From: Mesodorylaimus sp. YZB2_4
Lineage: Eukaryota > Nematoda > Enoplea > Dorylaimida > Dorylaimidae
DNA: 64,000 bases
Direction of reading: 5' to 3'
NCBI GenBank assembly: GCA_030248295.1
Contig: JASANH010001533.1
Location: forward strand, 124,001 to 188,000
Shown here: positions 10,473-21,186 of the stretch, piece after piece
Position numbering within the stretch: position 1 is the stretch's first letter
How the letters are laid out: every line of letters starts with the position of its first letter
Notes under the pieces: generated by a model
The model's database searches: none
What the model was told of the DNA's origin: nothing
The model's input: only the letters and a program-made list of their open reading frames with translations
Made by a program: the position numbers and the translations under genes

Positions 10473-11518
10473 ACGTTTAACGCTCTGCGTTAAAGAATTT
10501 TGTCAAACATTGTTGCTGTTGTTGATCTAGTTTTTATAACACCGCTATTGCTTGGAGCCTGCACCACGGACACTATTACCATACTGTTGTGTACTGCCAG
10601 TCGTATTGCGGCTCACGAGAGCAGCGAAGACTCGACCGCTTCCTAGGTTGGCTTTTACGAGACTCCAATAATCTTGACTACGGGTGGCATAGGCATAGCA
10701 CGAAGGCGTAACACTGACTAATACGAATATAGGCACACTGTAGACTAAACACACTATACGTACGGCGCCTGCCTGGTAGCCTACTCACGCCCAACGTCCA
10801 AACCCAACACATACTACAACAGGTATCTGTGACTTGCACTTGGGAAAAGGGCAGATAGTGTATAAATTGTGTGTACTGTAGGTGATGTGTAGTAATACCT
10901 GCTTTCAATGGCTTTAATTTCGCAAGGTCTAGAGTCTGTTCCTGATCCAACGGATAAGCACAGTCTCTTTAGCCTTTTACTGTCACCGGTTCATCTCTTG
11001 ACCACTGTTCTGTACTGTACAATGTAGCATGTCCTATAAAAACTCAAGAACCGCATTACCGGTTTGTTTCAAACTTTGCAGGCACTAAATGTTCCATCGA
11101 GGTTAATATTGAAGATACCCGGAGCCTGGAAGACACTGGTGATCGTCGCAGAAATTACAGTAGGTAATTTTTTGTACACTGCGAAATTTCACAGAAACTT
11201 CACTTCATGCAGGTATCTCTCATGGTTTCTTACAGCAGTAAAAAAATTACAAGTTACAAGTCCAGTGGAATAAGTATTAGCTAGACTAATACTTCATAAA
11301 AATACTGCGGTGAAACTTCAAAGTTTCAAGGGCTCGAAAATGTCACGGCAACTATTTAAGTCAGCAAAAACATCGCCCATATCCAAACATTGTGTGTCAG
11401 TGTATACCCCCACCCACTGATTGGCTGTCTGCTGCAAAATTGAATTAGTCCTTGTGTTGTATTGTACACACTGCATATCTGTTCTATCATCCATTTTGTT
11501 TGGGCAAAAACACCGTGA
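10473..11518. other. Intergenic, no gene seen
   Basis: Only short overlapping frames in all phases, and no recognisable protein motif. There is some low-complexity AT-rich sequence around 11160-11340. Confidence 0.4.
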
Positions 11519-11885
11519 GTGGGCAACGTTTTGCGTATAGCCGGCCAGCGGTCAAACCTTGTAACGTTAAGCAAGGCTGCGCGGGGGGCCAGCACACACA
11601 GTAGCGTCCCTCTGTGTGTCCTCACTAGGGGCACCTCCACGCGAGGGCATCCTGGACAGGACACCGACTTCCTCCGACGATGGCGGGTGGGCTTTGAACC
11701 CTGTCGGTGTTCGACAGGCGAGACTGCCTCTTCGTTTGGCTTCCCTTTCTCCCCTCCCACCACGGCGTGCAAGGTCAGCGAGGGCGAGGGTTTATGGTTT
11801 GCAAATCAACCTCCATTACAAGGGATTGAACCCGGGACGAGCCCAGAGAGACACATGCCGAATCGCTGAATTACCGCGCTAGGTC
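11519..11885 (-). repeat. Dispersed repeat with tRNA-like B box (SINE-like)
   Basis: The minus strand carries GGTTCAATCC (11823-11832), a Pol III B box, preceded by a weak A-box-like stretch, which suggests a tRNA-derived SINE. The left half, around 11540-11660, is shared with 7725-7790 and, inverted, with 52190-52275 (common core CTCTGTGTG, then GCACCTCC, then CGAGGGCATCCTG). The open frames here are therefore repeat sequence rather than genes. Confidence 0.5.
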
Positions 11886-12001
11886 TGGTGGTTGCTGTCT
11901 CCATAACTGTCTAAGAACAGTGTCAGCCTGAGTGAATACCCGACGACCCCTAGGCTATTAAAAACCATTTTCATGCTATACTCCTTTGCTCTGCAGATAC
12001 G

Positions 12002-13152
12002 GTACGCATTTTTGTGAACCCTCGGACTCTCGCTCGCAAGCAGATATTGTTGGTGTCCAGGCGCGCTGATGCTTAGATGCAAAGGTGGACACTGGACACT
12101 ACTCGACAAGCAGCGCGTGGCGTGGGCATCGCAAATAAAGTCACTATCCACAAAAAACATGGCGAAACTTTATTCAGTTTTCGTGGGACTTGTATCAGGA
12201 TGAAAAAATTCCTGCCGAACTCAACTTACGTGGTCGAACTTTGGAAAACGAAAAATTGTAGTATGCTCCTAGGTGCAGCAGTGGTCAGCGCTTAGAGTAC
12301 AGAGAAGTTTTTCAATTCCACTGGATCTTTTCGGTTTTTTTCAGCAATAAACCCCGAACAAGAGTGTTGGAAGCTTAAACTCGAAACTCCGAACCCAAAA
12401 GCCGAGTTTGAAAAGAACTCTGCATGCTTTCCTCAACGCTCAGCTTCCTTACCACACAAAACTTTAGGAGTTTGGACGCTGACCACTGCTGACCAGTTGG
12501 CCATAAGCCTCGAATATTTTTCACAGAGCCTTATTTTGCACCTAGGAACATACTACAATTTTTCTTTTTCCAAAGTTCGACATAACGATTGGCGATGTTC
12601 CCATGTTCGTTTTGCTTTGTTAAGAGGCATAGGGTGCGTCCGCCAAAAAGGCGTCTTTTTGACTCCCACCTCCCAGCCCCGTAGCAAATATTCACTCTAA
12701 GAAAGTATTGTTTGCATCATCTCACGGCCGGACCGGATCGGCCGCGAGATATCCAGTCTAATCTGATCCAAAATTTTGATCGGATTCGGATATTTTACAT
12801 GATCTGATCCGATCCGAAATTTTTCTGATCCGATCCAACAAACCCCCCCCCCCCCCATCACCCAATACGATAGGTGGATCAGTTATCTGACCCGATCGGG
12901 ATCGGGATCTAGGCCTAGGAAAATGTAAGTCTGACACAGAATGCAGATGAATCTATTCCACACATTTTTTTGCGCAGCACATTTCCTTCATTCCAAACAG
13001 ACAGTCTTTGCGTAGACAAAGGAAAAATCGTAGATGCTTCTCAAGCAGGTCGAACATGCAGTGAAATAAACACGGTATATTTGCATATTGTCACGTTGCA
13101 AAAATGTTGTCTGCTAGCGAGCGAAAGTCCGAGGGTTCACAAAAATGCGTAC
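12002..13152. mobile_element. 1.15-kb element with 43-bp terminal inverted repeats
   Basis: Bases 12002-12044 and 13110-13152 are inverted copies with 2 mismatches in 43 (ends GTACGCATTTTTGTGAACCC). The interior holds no transposase and has only short frames. It also includes the GATC-rich stretch described separately. This fits a non-autonomous DNA transposon. I could not identify a convincing target-site duplication. Confidence 0.6.
12721..12910. repeat. Degenerate GATC-rich palindromic repeat with poly(C)
   Basis: Variants of GATCCGATC and GATCTGATCC recur about ten times across 190 bp, interrupted by a C run near 12842-12857. Palindromic words such as GGATCGG pair with neighbouring copies. 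It lies inside the inverted-repeat element at 12002-13152. Confidence 0.55.
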
Positions 13153-13603
13153 GGCACATAGTCACCAAGACAATGTGGTCCTTGTCTTACAAAGCAGCAA
13201 CACGGAGATAGTAACTGCTTTGCTGTAATTGTGGTCTGTCTTGCAGGAAGTGAAGGAGGAATATGACACCCCAACAGTAGCCAGCAGCTGAACAGCGATA
13301 GGGCGCATGTCATATGTGGTAAAAACTTGACCTAACCCAAAAGTTATGGACGATTGAAACCGAAACACAGGTCCTGACTTATTGTGATTGTATCACAGCG
13401 AATCACAGCTTTGGGCATTGAGCAGACTGATGCTATCAATCAAGAAGATTTATGCAAAAATTCTAATAAATTTCAATTGGCGCCTATTATTCTGTATTGC
13501 CCATGTAGCCTGCGCATCAACATTATTCCCGCTCGTTAGCAGACATATCAGCATTCGCAGTGATTTTGGAATTCGAATCATTTAGAGTTTCTGTTTATAG
13601 GAA
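13153..13603. other. Intergenic upstream of NDUFAF2
   Basis: No gene is seen. AT-rich sequence precedes the NDUFAF2 start. A possible acceptor (TTTATAG) lies three bases before the ATG and could mark a 5'-UTR intron. Confidence 0.4.
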
Positions 13604-14279
13604 ATGAAAATGAGTGCAAGAAGTGGTACGAGCATTTTAGGGAGAATATGGAATAACTTTATGAAAACAACTTTTGGCGATGGCAAACGAATCGTTGTCG
13701 GAAAAGATCAATATGGAAATGTGTATTACGTTTTTGAAGGCGATACCAAGAAAGCGACGAAAAGGTGAGTTTGGCAGATTATTTGATGAGATAATTGGAG
13801 TCTTCGTGATGATTATGCCCGAGGTTGTCGGGCTGGCAAAAAAATTGAGCCGTAATTACGTTCTCTTAGCTTATTTTTCTGTCTTCAGAGGATATATTCC
13901 GAGTGATACAACAAAGTGGGAACAAATGCCTGTAGAGTGGGAAGCATGGTTGAGAGGTCGACGACGTGAACCTCCGACGCAGGAAGAAATCGATAAAAAT
14001 GCTGCAGTAACTCAGAATGCTCGCGATCGTGGCCATTTGCTCGATAAGCAGCGCGAAATTGAACGCCAACAGGAAGCTGTAGAAGAAAATCGAGAAATGT
14101 TACAAGACAAATCAAAAGCTTCTTATGACCCGCAAGAGCCGCACGATAGCACTCTACGAAAAACACCGTTACCGGGAATCAAGACCGGACGAGTGGAAGG
14201 CATACCTGGAGAGACAACGAAACAGTATCCAGAACACAAGGAATACGAAAAGGCGCCTGGCGAAGAGAGAAAGAATTAG
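13604..14279 (+). CDS. NDUFAF2: Complex I assembly factor NDUFAF2 (mimitin)
   Basis: Two exons, 13604-13764 and 13889-14279, join in phase 2 (AAAAG|GTGAGT ... CTTCAG|AGGA) to give 183 residues; human NDUFAF2 has 169. The first exon encodes the B17.2-like segment (DQYGNVYYVFEG). The second carries the family hallmark VEWEAWLRGRRREPPTQEEI, followed by a charged, coiled-coil-prone tail. The human protein is a mitochondrial chaperone that substitutes for NDUFA12 late in assembly of NADH:ubiquinone oxidoreductase. A second Met two codons in is an alternative start. The 124-nt intron lies next to the family domain. ATPAF2 begins 177 bp downstream on the same strand. Confidence 0.9.
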
Positions 14280-14456
14280 GTTTTTTATATTAGGAATCGA
14301 AAAATAGGGTGCTTGATGTGTTCGTTTCGAACTAGGCTAGTAAACAGTGTCATTATCATGGCCTCGTTTTGTTACCAAGGTTGAAATATCTATCCTGTTT
14401 TGTTTTTGTGGTGGATCTCCTCTATGCCTCCAATCTGCCCTTCTATTTCAGTTGTC

Positions 14457-16858
14457 ATGCTCACTCGTATTCTGTGTCGATTTTACGCTACTGCGAGTCC
14501 AGCCGCTCGGAAACGATTCTACAAAAATGTCTTCTTGAGCAAAGTCGATGAACGACTCAACGAAATCAAATTGGATAATCGATCAGTGAAGACTCCGAAA
14601 GGTCAAGTCCTCCGTATTGATAGCGAGCCGTTGGCATTGGCTATCGCACAAGAGTGGGATTGCCAAAAAGAATGGATCCGACCGAATCAAATGCATCTAA
14701 CTGGTCTAGCCATAACCGCTTTGGACAACCCGACTTCGCATACTAAAGAGCAATTTATCGACGAAATCGTGCAAATGTTCGAAAATGATACCATATTCTT
14801 TTTGACCGATGAATCCGAAGCGTTGATGCGATTACAAACGGAACGATGGGGACAGTTGATCGAATGGGCAAAGGTAAGACGGCCACCATTGTTCTGGGCA
14901 CGGGTGGCAACCTACTCTGATTATGAGACTGATGATACATGAGATGAGCCATGTAAAGGCAAAGGTAGCTCCTATCTGAAATCATGTTTCACACACCTGT
15001 GTTTAGGTGCCCATAACGTCTAGTCTGATTGTGAGACTCCTCTTATCTTTTCCAAGGAAGGGTGTCTCTTGCGGATTCACGTTCCCTTTCCTCGTGCGCA
15101 GGAATGAGGAAGTGAACTTGAATCCGCAAGACGCAATGCACCAGCCAAAATGGAGACAGCAGTGCAGAGAAGCTGACCCTGCCCCAAGGTGGGCTAAGAT
15201 GCTCAGAAAATGATGATGATGGATATCTTTAAGATCCCCGCAGGGAGGGACTGTTCCAATCTAAATAAACCAACTGTTCGAAGCATAGGTAGCTCATAAC
15301 TGAAATTATGTTTCACACACCTATTGCTAGTGCAAGAACATGACGCATCGAGTCTTCTGTGATGCTATGTCGTCGATCTTTTGGTGAAGGGGAAGACATC
15401 GACTGCGGAACAACAGTGTGATAAAAATACGTTTTCTTGAGAGATTGCATAGCGCAAGAACACAGTCACTACGTAAAGGCGACCAGCTCCGTTCAAAGTG
15501 ATATCCAGCCAGGTCCAGAAGCTGGGTACCCAAATTTTCTTACTTTTAATTAGACGTTTTGGAGAAGAAACTATTTCATTTATAGCAATAATTTACTGAC
15601 TGCGTTAGCGGTGAAACATCCACTGGGGGCTTTGACAAGCCCAGGAGGTCCCCCTGGGGCCTTTGCATGAACCTTAGGTCTGTGGGAAGGTAATGGAGGA
15701 AGGTGGTCGCCTTCCTTTACAACATAGTGGGCACAGTCGTCCGGTAACCGACTTGAAGTATAAATTAGCCGTCTCTTCTGCCTTCCCAATCTGCCTAAAC
15801 GCTCTCTGCCCTCAGCTCTGCCCTTGAGAGAGACCAACTCGACTGCAGCTCGACTGCAGTTTCTTGGATTTAGAGTGCGCTTTAGCGTTTGTCCAATGAA
15901 GTAAATATGAATCTGATGATATACAGTATGATGATGATGCAGCTAATATACCGATCGTGAGAGTGGGAGTTTCTGGCGGATACTTAGCAGAGAGAGAGGG
16001 GGGGGAGATTGGTAAAGGTCAGAAAGACCTCTGGGAAAGAGATATAGGTTAGATCAGAGGCTGCTAGAGAAAGAGTGCAGAATATTCTGGAAAGGTGTAG
16101 CGCGCTACGCGACATACCCAGCCCCTTCTCTGATCCTGATCTTCGATCGCCACTTAGCACTCCTATCCTATCCTAGCTAATCACATGGCTCCATCCATAT
16201 TGTTTGGCTGCCCTATTTGTATCATCTCCATGTGCTAAACCAGTTTCAGTTTCATATTGCCATTCCACTGCTAGATAAGTGTTTGGCCAGAGAGGAAATG
16301 GCATTTCCCATCAGAAGATTCTGCAAGTGTCACTTTCTTGCACTGGTTTTGTAAAATATGATCTCAGATGTATAGTTTCTTTAGCTAAAAAAAGCGGACT
16401 AAAAAGGGGATTTTTTATTTTCTCGCAACTTGTTGTGATCTTTCTAATTTTATCGTGCCCCATAACACTTGTAAAGGCCATTATTCTTTTTGTAGACTCA
16501 TCTCGGAGTGGAAGTGAAGCCTAGCGCTGATATAGTGGGTCCAGAAATATCCGATGAAGCTCGTCAAAGACTCATCCGTTTCTTATCCGTTTATAATCTA
16601 TCCGCTCTTCGTGGAGTTCATTTTGCAGCCGAAGCTTTAAAAAGCATTCTCCTTGCATTGGCTGCAATTCAAGGTCGGTTAAGCGTTAAAGAAGCTGTCA
16701 AATTGTCCTTCTTAGAACAAGAATATCAAACGGAACGGTGGGGTCGTGTTGAGTGGGCTCACGATGTAGAATATTACGACTCGTGCGCTCGGCTCGCTGC
16801 AGCAGTCCTTTTTGTGCAGTTAAACAGTACGAGCCATTCAGTGATTGATAAACCGTGA
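14457..16858 (+). CDS. ATPAF2: F1-ATPase assembly factor ATPAF2 (ATP12)
   Basis: Two exons, 14457-14873 and 16496-16858, join in phase 0 (GCAAAG|GTAAGA ... TTGTAG|ACT) to give 259 residues (human 289). The start gives a mitochondrial-targeting-type N-terminus (MLTRILCRFYATASPAARK). The ATP12 domain follows: NRSVKTPKGQVL, LALAIAQEWD, FFLTDESEALMRLQ, then in the second exon GVEVKPSADIVGP and ERWGRVEWAHDVE, the conserved acidic patch. ATP12 is a matrix chaperone that binds the F1 alpha subunit before hexamer formation. An in-frame longer start exists at 14400 but adds a non-mitochondrial hydrophobic stretch. The 1.6-kb intron is repeat-laden. Confidence 0.92.
14964..15322. repeat. 35-bp direct repeat pair in ATPAF2 intron
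   Basis: Positions 14964-14998 and 15288-15322 share GGTAGCTC, then TGAAATYATGTTTCACACAC, with about four differences in 35. The 289 bp between may be an inserted or duplicated unit. Its origin is not recognised. Confidence 0.5.
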
Positions 16859-17650
16859 CTGGACAGTAAGTGTGCTCAAGCAGTGTCGTGTGTCATGTAT
16901 GCTTTTCGCAGAGGAAATTTGCTACTTTCTGTTTCCATGCGCGAAACAGGCCTTTTTTGTTTTTGTCCGTAGTCACGCCCCAGGGCTTTCTGGTTCTGAT
17001 TGAATGTTCGTTCATGCTTAGAGATCAGTCCTTGAGAAATCACAATTATTTCCCTGTGGTATATAAGCAGAACAAGGGTACGTGTTCAATGTGCGATCTA
17101 CAGTTGCGACCATGATTTTTCCGTGTTCCGCCCCTCTTAGCTTTCCTCCAAGCTGCCGCTTCGGTGAAGAAAGGCGTAGGCGCAAAAAATGACCAGTGGG
17201 GGTGCGTATCGTTGACACATTGGTCAACTTGTTCGACTGATGCACAAACTGCGGAGTATAATGTGAGTGAAAGCTAGGCCTTTATAATTATTCGTCGCTT
17301 TAAGACGAAGCCAGTTTGCAAAAGGAAGCTCGTTAGCGCAGTACGAGTGAAGACCCAGCGAGGAAGCTCCGATGAGGGCTTATCATAAAAATAATTGAGA
17401 GCCGAATATGTGTGGTGGGTGGAGCGGAAAGAATTACGTCAATCACGGCCATAGGAGTCGTGTGAGGGAGCTTCCCTGGAAAACAACCAGTTCTCTCCAA
17501 CAAGGCTAATTTGACTTGGATCGAGTTTGTAAAGGTGTTAATGAGCAGACGTGGGGAGATAGAGGACGCAAAATATATAATCTCTATTCCTCATCTGTCA
17601 GGAAGAATCTTCGTCTTGGGCTTTGAAGAATTCGTATTTCGTTTTGGAAA
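16859..17650. other. Intergenic and promoter region of PRXamide-like GPCR
   Basis: No gene is seen. A TATA-like AAAATATATAAT lies at 17569-17580, about 70 nt before the receptor start. Confidence 0.4.
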
Positions 17651-19375
17651 ATGATTTCGTCCGATTTGACCATCACTGAAGAGCAATTGGAAGAGTTTAT
17701 CGAGCATAATTTAGGCCCGCGATGGCCACCAAATCATGTCTTTCTGTCGACGGTGATCGTATATTCGCTGCTTTTGTTAGTTGGCTTACTGGCGAATGTG
17801 TTCGTCATAGTGGCCAGTATGCTACATGCCAAAAAGTTATCGATTTCGGATTGGTATTTGCTAAGTTTGGCATTGTCTGATTTGGTATTGCTAGTTTTGG
17901 GTAAGTTTGGACGTGGTGATGTCAGGTCTCGTGACTGGACGTAAAAGTCGTTATGCGCGCCATACGCACGTCAACGGCAGGCCATGACGGAGTTCAATCC
18001 AGCCGGGCGCCTGCTTTCAAGATGGGCTTTACGTGATCAGCCGATCGTAAGAAACCTGACACTATCCACGTCCCCATTTCAGGCTTACCCTTCGAACTAC
18101 GTGACGCTAGCACGGAATGGTACCCGTACCCGTATCACGAATCCGTATGCCGGGGTCGTGCATTCCTGACCGAAATGACCAGCAGCATATCGGCACTGAC
18201 CATAGCAGCCTTCACCATACAACGTTACTTCGCTATCTGCTACCCTCTTCGTGCGCAGATGGTGTCGAATCCGATTCGTCGCACACTCCGCATCATCAGC
18301 ACAGTTTGGATGACGGGCTTCGTAATCGCGTTCCCTTGCTTGTTCGTCATCAAGGTCAATACCCTCTGGCTATCGGTCAAGGATCGGTCTAAGATGGCCA
18401 ATCATGCCAACGCATCGTGGAACCACAGCACGATGACTCCCTTAGTGCAGGCTACAGTTCGTATCCCATTGCACGGAAGCGAATATTGCTACTTTGACGA
18501 AATGCGTCCCTATATGTCCATGATCTACGTCCACTTCAGCTTCTGGATCGCCTTCCTGCTACCCCTCCTGCTTATATGCGTGCTCTATGTGCGCATTGTG
18601 ATAAGCATAAGGAACGCGTTCGCTCTGCACGCATCGAACACGCGGGGGCATCGAGAACTGTCGAAACGCAAGTCAGCTATCAACATGGCCAGTAAGTCAG
18701 TCCAAGGTTTCTGTAAGGCCACTCCTAACATGATTACTTTCAGTCGCCGTCGCCGCCAGTTTTTTCATTTGTTGGCTGCCGTTCCACCTGCAACGCCTGC
18801 TGGCCGTGCATGTCAGTTCGGAAAATCAAAATGTTCAAATTCAAAATTTACAGTCTCTGCTGTTTTTCGTGTCAGGTAAGGTCAAGACAGGATTTGAGCG
18901 GGGGTTCAATAGGACCAATATGGAATTCCTTGCAGGCTACTTCTATTATGGTAACAGCGTGGCGAATCCAATTCTCTACACCCTACTCACGCAACGAATG
19001 AGACGGGCTCTGGTCGAAATGCTGTGGTGCAAACGTGACCAGGAACAATCATCCTCCACGTCGGCCGTCTCACTTTCCGTTTTTTCACGTCAACATTCGC
19101 GTACATCATTGAGCGTCGGGGTGGTCAAGGATGGAAGGGGAGTTTATCGAAAAGCATCACCAATGTGTCCCGCGAAACCCATGCTGGTCAAATATTCTCC
19201 TCAACTGGGTACCAATTACGGCACTGATTCTTACATGACCAGACAAGGCTCTCCGATGGGCTCGACACTGCTGCCCGCCGACGATGACGAATATGCGGAC
19301 AACCCCGCCTACAACAGGTCGCCGGCAGCACTGAGCTCGTCACCCGAAATGTCAGTCTTCCGGTTCCCACGATAA
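17651..19375 (+). CDS. PRXamide/neuromedin-U-like neuropeptide GPCR
   Basis: Four exons, 17651-17900, 18083-18691, 18744-18875 and 18936-19375, join in phase to give 476 residues. TM1 contains GLLANVFVIVASML and TM2 LSLALSDLVLLVLG. After it comes GLPFELRD, typical of the pyrokinin/CAPA/ETH/NMU receptor group (GLPxEL). The TM3 region is VCRGRAFLTEMTSSISALTI, ending in QRY (130-132) where the family has ERY. TM6 is FFICWLPFHLQRLLA and TM7 YYGNSVANPILYTLL (NPxxY form). The C-terminal tail is long and Ser-rich. It should be a plasma-membrane receptor for an amidated neuropeptide, most likely Gq-coupled. The exact ligand cannot be read from sequence. The Gln in place of Asp/Glu of the DRY motif is unusual. 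Confidence 0.88.
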
Positions 19376-20270
19376 GAGAATACAGTGATCTATATGCGAC
19401 TTTGTGTCACCTCCATACTGGTATCATATACTGTGCGGCTTAGTCGATATATCGTGCAACGTGTTAGCAGAAGTCGTATACACTCACTTTCGGTCTAGAA
19501 ACGTCACGTGCAACACAACAAAAGTTCTATCACCGTCTGCTGAGAGTACACAATCGAACCGCTACGGGTTCATAGCTGACCAGAGTAATTACTATGTTTG
19601 CTCAAAATACTTCGGGGGCGTGAGACCAAGGTCATGGTGCAGGACATGTATAGTACAGTATAAGTGTGACCGATGGTTATTTGTTCATGGACAGCCGTGG
19701 AATGAAAGAGTAATATGCACAGTAAGTCAATCAGTATTAGGAATGGACGTTGAGAAATTTTTTACTCCCTATGCGATACCGTATCTCTATCTAAAATAAC
19801 ACCCTCGCTTTCCGAAGTCGTTCTAAAACATAACTCCCGCGGAGGAGTCGGACGAGATTCTGTGTCAAGTGAGAAACATGTGGCGTGCACTTAGGCGCCC
19901 GCCTGTGTTAGTGCGATCGTGGAAGTGTGGGTGTAAAGCTATGAAAGGTCTACGTGATTATGGAAGTGTGGCTCACAGTGGGTTGCCGGATGGAACTTGA
20001 TGGATTGCCGGTACTGGCTCAGGCGTTTGCCTCTCACGCTGGGTGCGCAGTTGCTGGGTAAATCATTTCCTGTATTGTGCCTGCATTTCCGCGTATGGTA
20101 ATGTGGAAAAACATGATCATGCTTACGTGAGTCAATTTTTAAGCCAGTGGACACTTACACTAAGTGAGAGGCAATCAAAATAAGTCAGTAAATGCATATC
20201 GATCATACGGCTTATTAGCTGATCTCGATCATTATTCGACTGGTATCGATAGGTAATTGCAGTGACAGAT
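19376..20270. other. 3' flank of GPCR 2 and repeat fragments
   Basis: No gene is recognised. Positions 20036-20120 resemble the segment around 20960-21075 (shared GGTGCGCAGTT, TAAATCATTTC, and GTGGAAAAACATGA), so this is part of a dispersed repeat family. Confidence 0.4.
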
Positions 20271-20470
20271 GTAACCAGTCCTGGTAGGCGTAGGAGGGAG
20301 GCGGGCGGCCGACCGAAGTCGGCGGGACAAAAACTCCGACTGGAGCAGGATAGTCTTGCGACTACACCTACGGCTGAAACATCAACCCAAGAGGTTGACG
20401 TTTCCCAGCCAGGGGAGAGTATCGATTACTCTCTCCCACTCGCCATGGCCTACCAGGCATGAGGGTTACA
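20271..20470 (+). mobile_element. MITE copy A (200 bp) with 5-bp target duplication
   Basis: The ends are GTAACC and GGTTACA, with longer imperfect inverted repeats that include CTGGTAGGC/GCCTACCAG. It is flanked by the perfect duplication CAGAT (20266-20270 and 20471-20475). A second inverted copy at 35579-35774 has its own perfect 5-bp duplication. It has no coding capacity, so it is a non-autonomous DNA transposon. Confidence 0.85.
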
Positions 20471-20674
20471 CAGATCAGTGTAAATATTCATTGAGTGCGG
20501 CTAAGAATCAGCGATAAAACTTTGCATTCGATGACACCTGTGACTAGCGTTCCTTGAGGACGGGAGATACAGTAGGTAGTCTCCTCTTGCAAGGAAACGT
20601 CAACCCCTCTGGTTTGTGTTTCAGCGGCAGGTATAGTTGAGAATATTGTGCCCCATTTCCGCCAATCTCCTTTT

Positions 20675-20820
20675 CCAGCCAGTGATCCTTTCAGCTAGTG
20701 TCGCAGTCAAGCCAGTGTCCCGATTCAGCCAGGATACCTTTTCGGCCGGAGTCCGCTTTCGGCCAGTCCCATTTCAGCCAGAATGACGATTCATCCAGTC
20801 CCGTTTCAGCCAGCTGTTTG
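20675..20820 (+). repeat. Tandem array of ~16-bp TTTCAGCCAG units
   Basis: About nine imperfect units of 15-17 bp built on TTTCAGCCAGT follow one another. Unit-to-unit divergence is high, so this is an old array. It precedes a second, different array. Confidence 0.6.
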
Positions 20821-20858
20821 TAGTTGCGAGAGAAACTACTAAGAACACAGCGGACACA

Positions 20859-20934
20859 GTCAACTAGGCGATGGTCAACTAGGCGACGGACAACTAGGCG
20901 ACGTCAAGTAGGCGGCAGGTCAACTAGGCGATGG
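20859..20934 (+). repeat. Tandem array of ~15-bp GTCAACTAGGCGAYG units
   Basis: Five units of GTCAACTAGGCGATG type run head-to-tail. Two more units reappear at about 21078-21108 beyond the hairpin, so the array has been split by an insertion or foldback. Confidence 0.7.
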
Positions 20935-20991
20935 TGGCTCGAGGGTGAAGGGACACATTTTACACGAAATGATTTACCGACCCGCGAGTCG

Positions 20992-21057
20992 AACACTCGC
21001 CCGTAACTGCGCACCTGGCGTGAGCAGAGGCCAGGTGCGCAGTTACGGGCGAGTGTT
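20992..21057. repeat. Perfect 28-bp inverted repeat with 10-nt loop
   Basis: The arms 20992-21019 and 21030-21057 are exact reverse complements around the loop GTGAGCAGAG. The arm includes CTGCGCACCTGGC. The left flank carries a B-box-like GAGTCGAACAC. Transcribed, it would form a very stable hairpin. A perfect match implies recent formation or active maintenance. Confidence 0.85.
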
Positions 21058-21186
21058 GTGGAAAAACATGAACATGATGGTCAACTAGGCGACGGACGAG
21101 TAGGCGATATTACCATTTTCAGCAGTGTCTTTTTTGTTGTTTGTTGTCTGTTGTGCGGCTGCGCCACTTGGTTTAAATGAAGAGTT

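Noticed and set aside
11519-11882. Two overlapping plus-strand frames of 88-116 codons
   Set aside because: They lie in the SINE-like repeat shared with other loci.
13674-13888. Alternative longer start for NDUFAF2 reading through the intron
   Set aside because: The sequence before 13889 in that frame has no family resemblance, while the spliced exon at 13604-13764 encodes the conserved N-terminal segment.
20675-20934. Short regularly spaced repeats resembling a CRISPR array
   Set aside because: Units are contiguous and imperfect with no unique spacers, and the DNA is animal nuclear.
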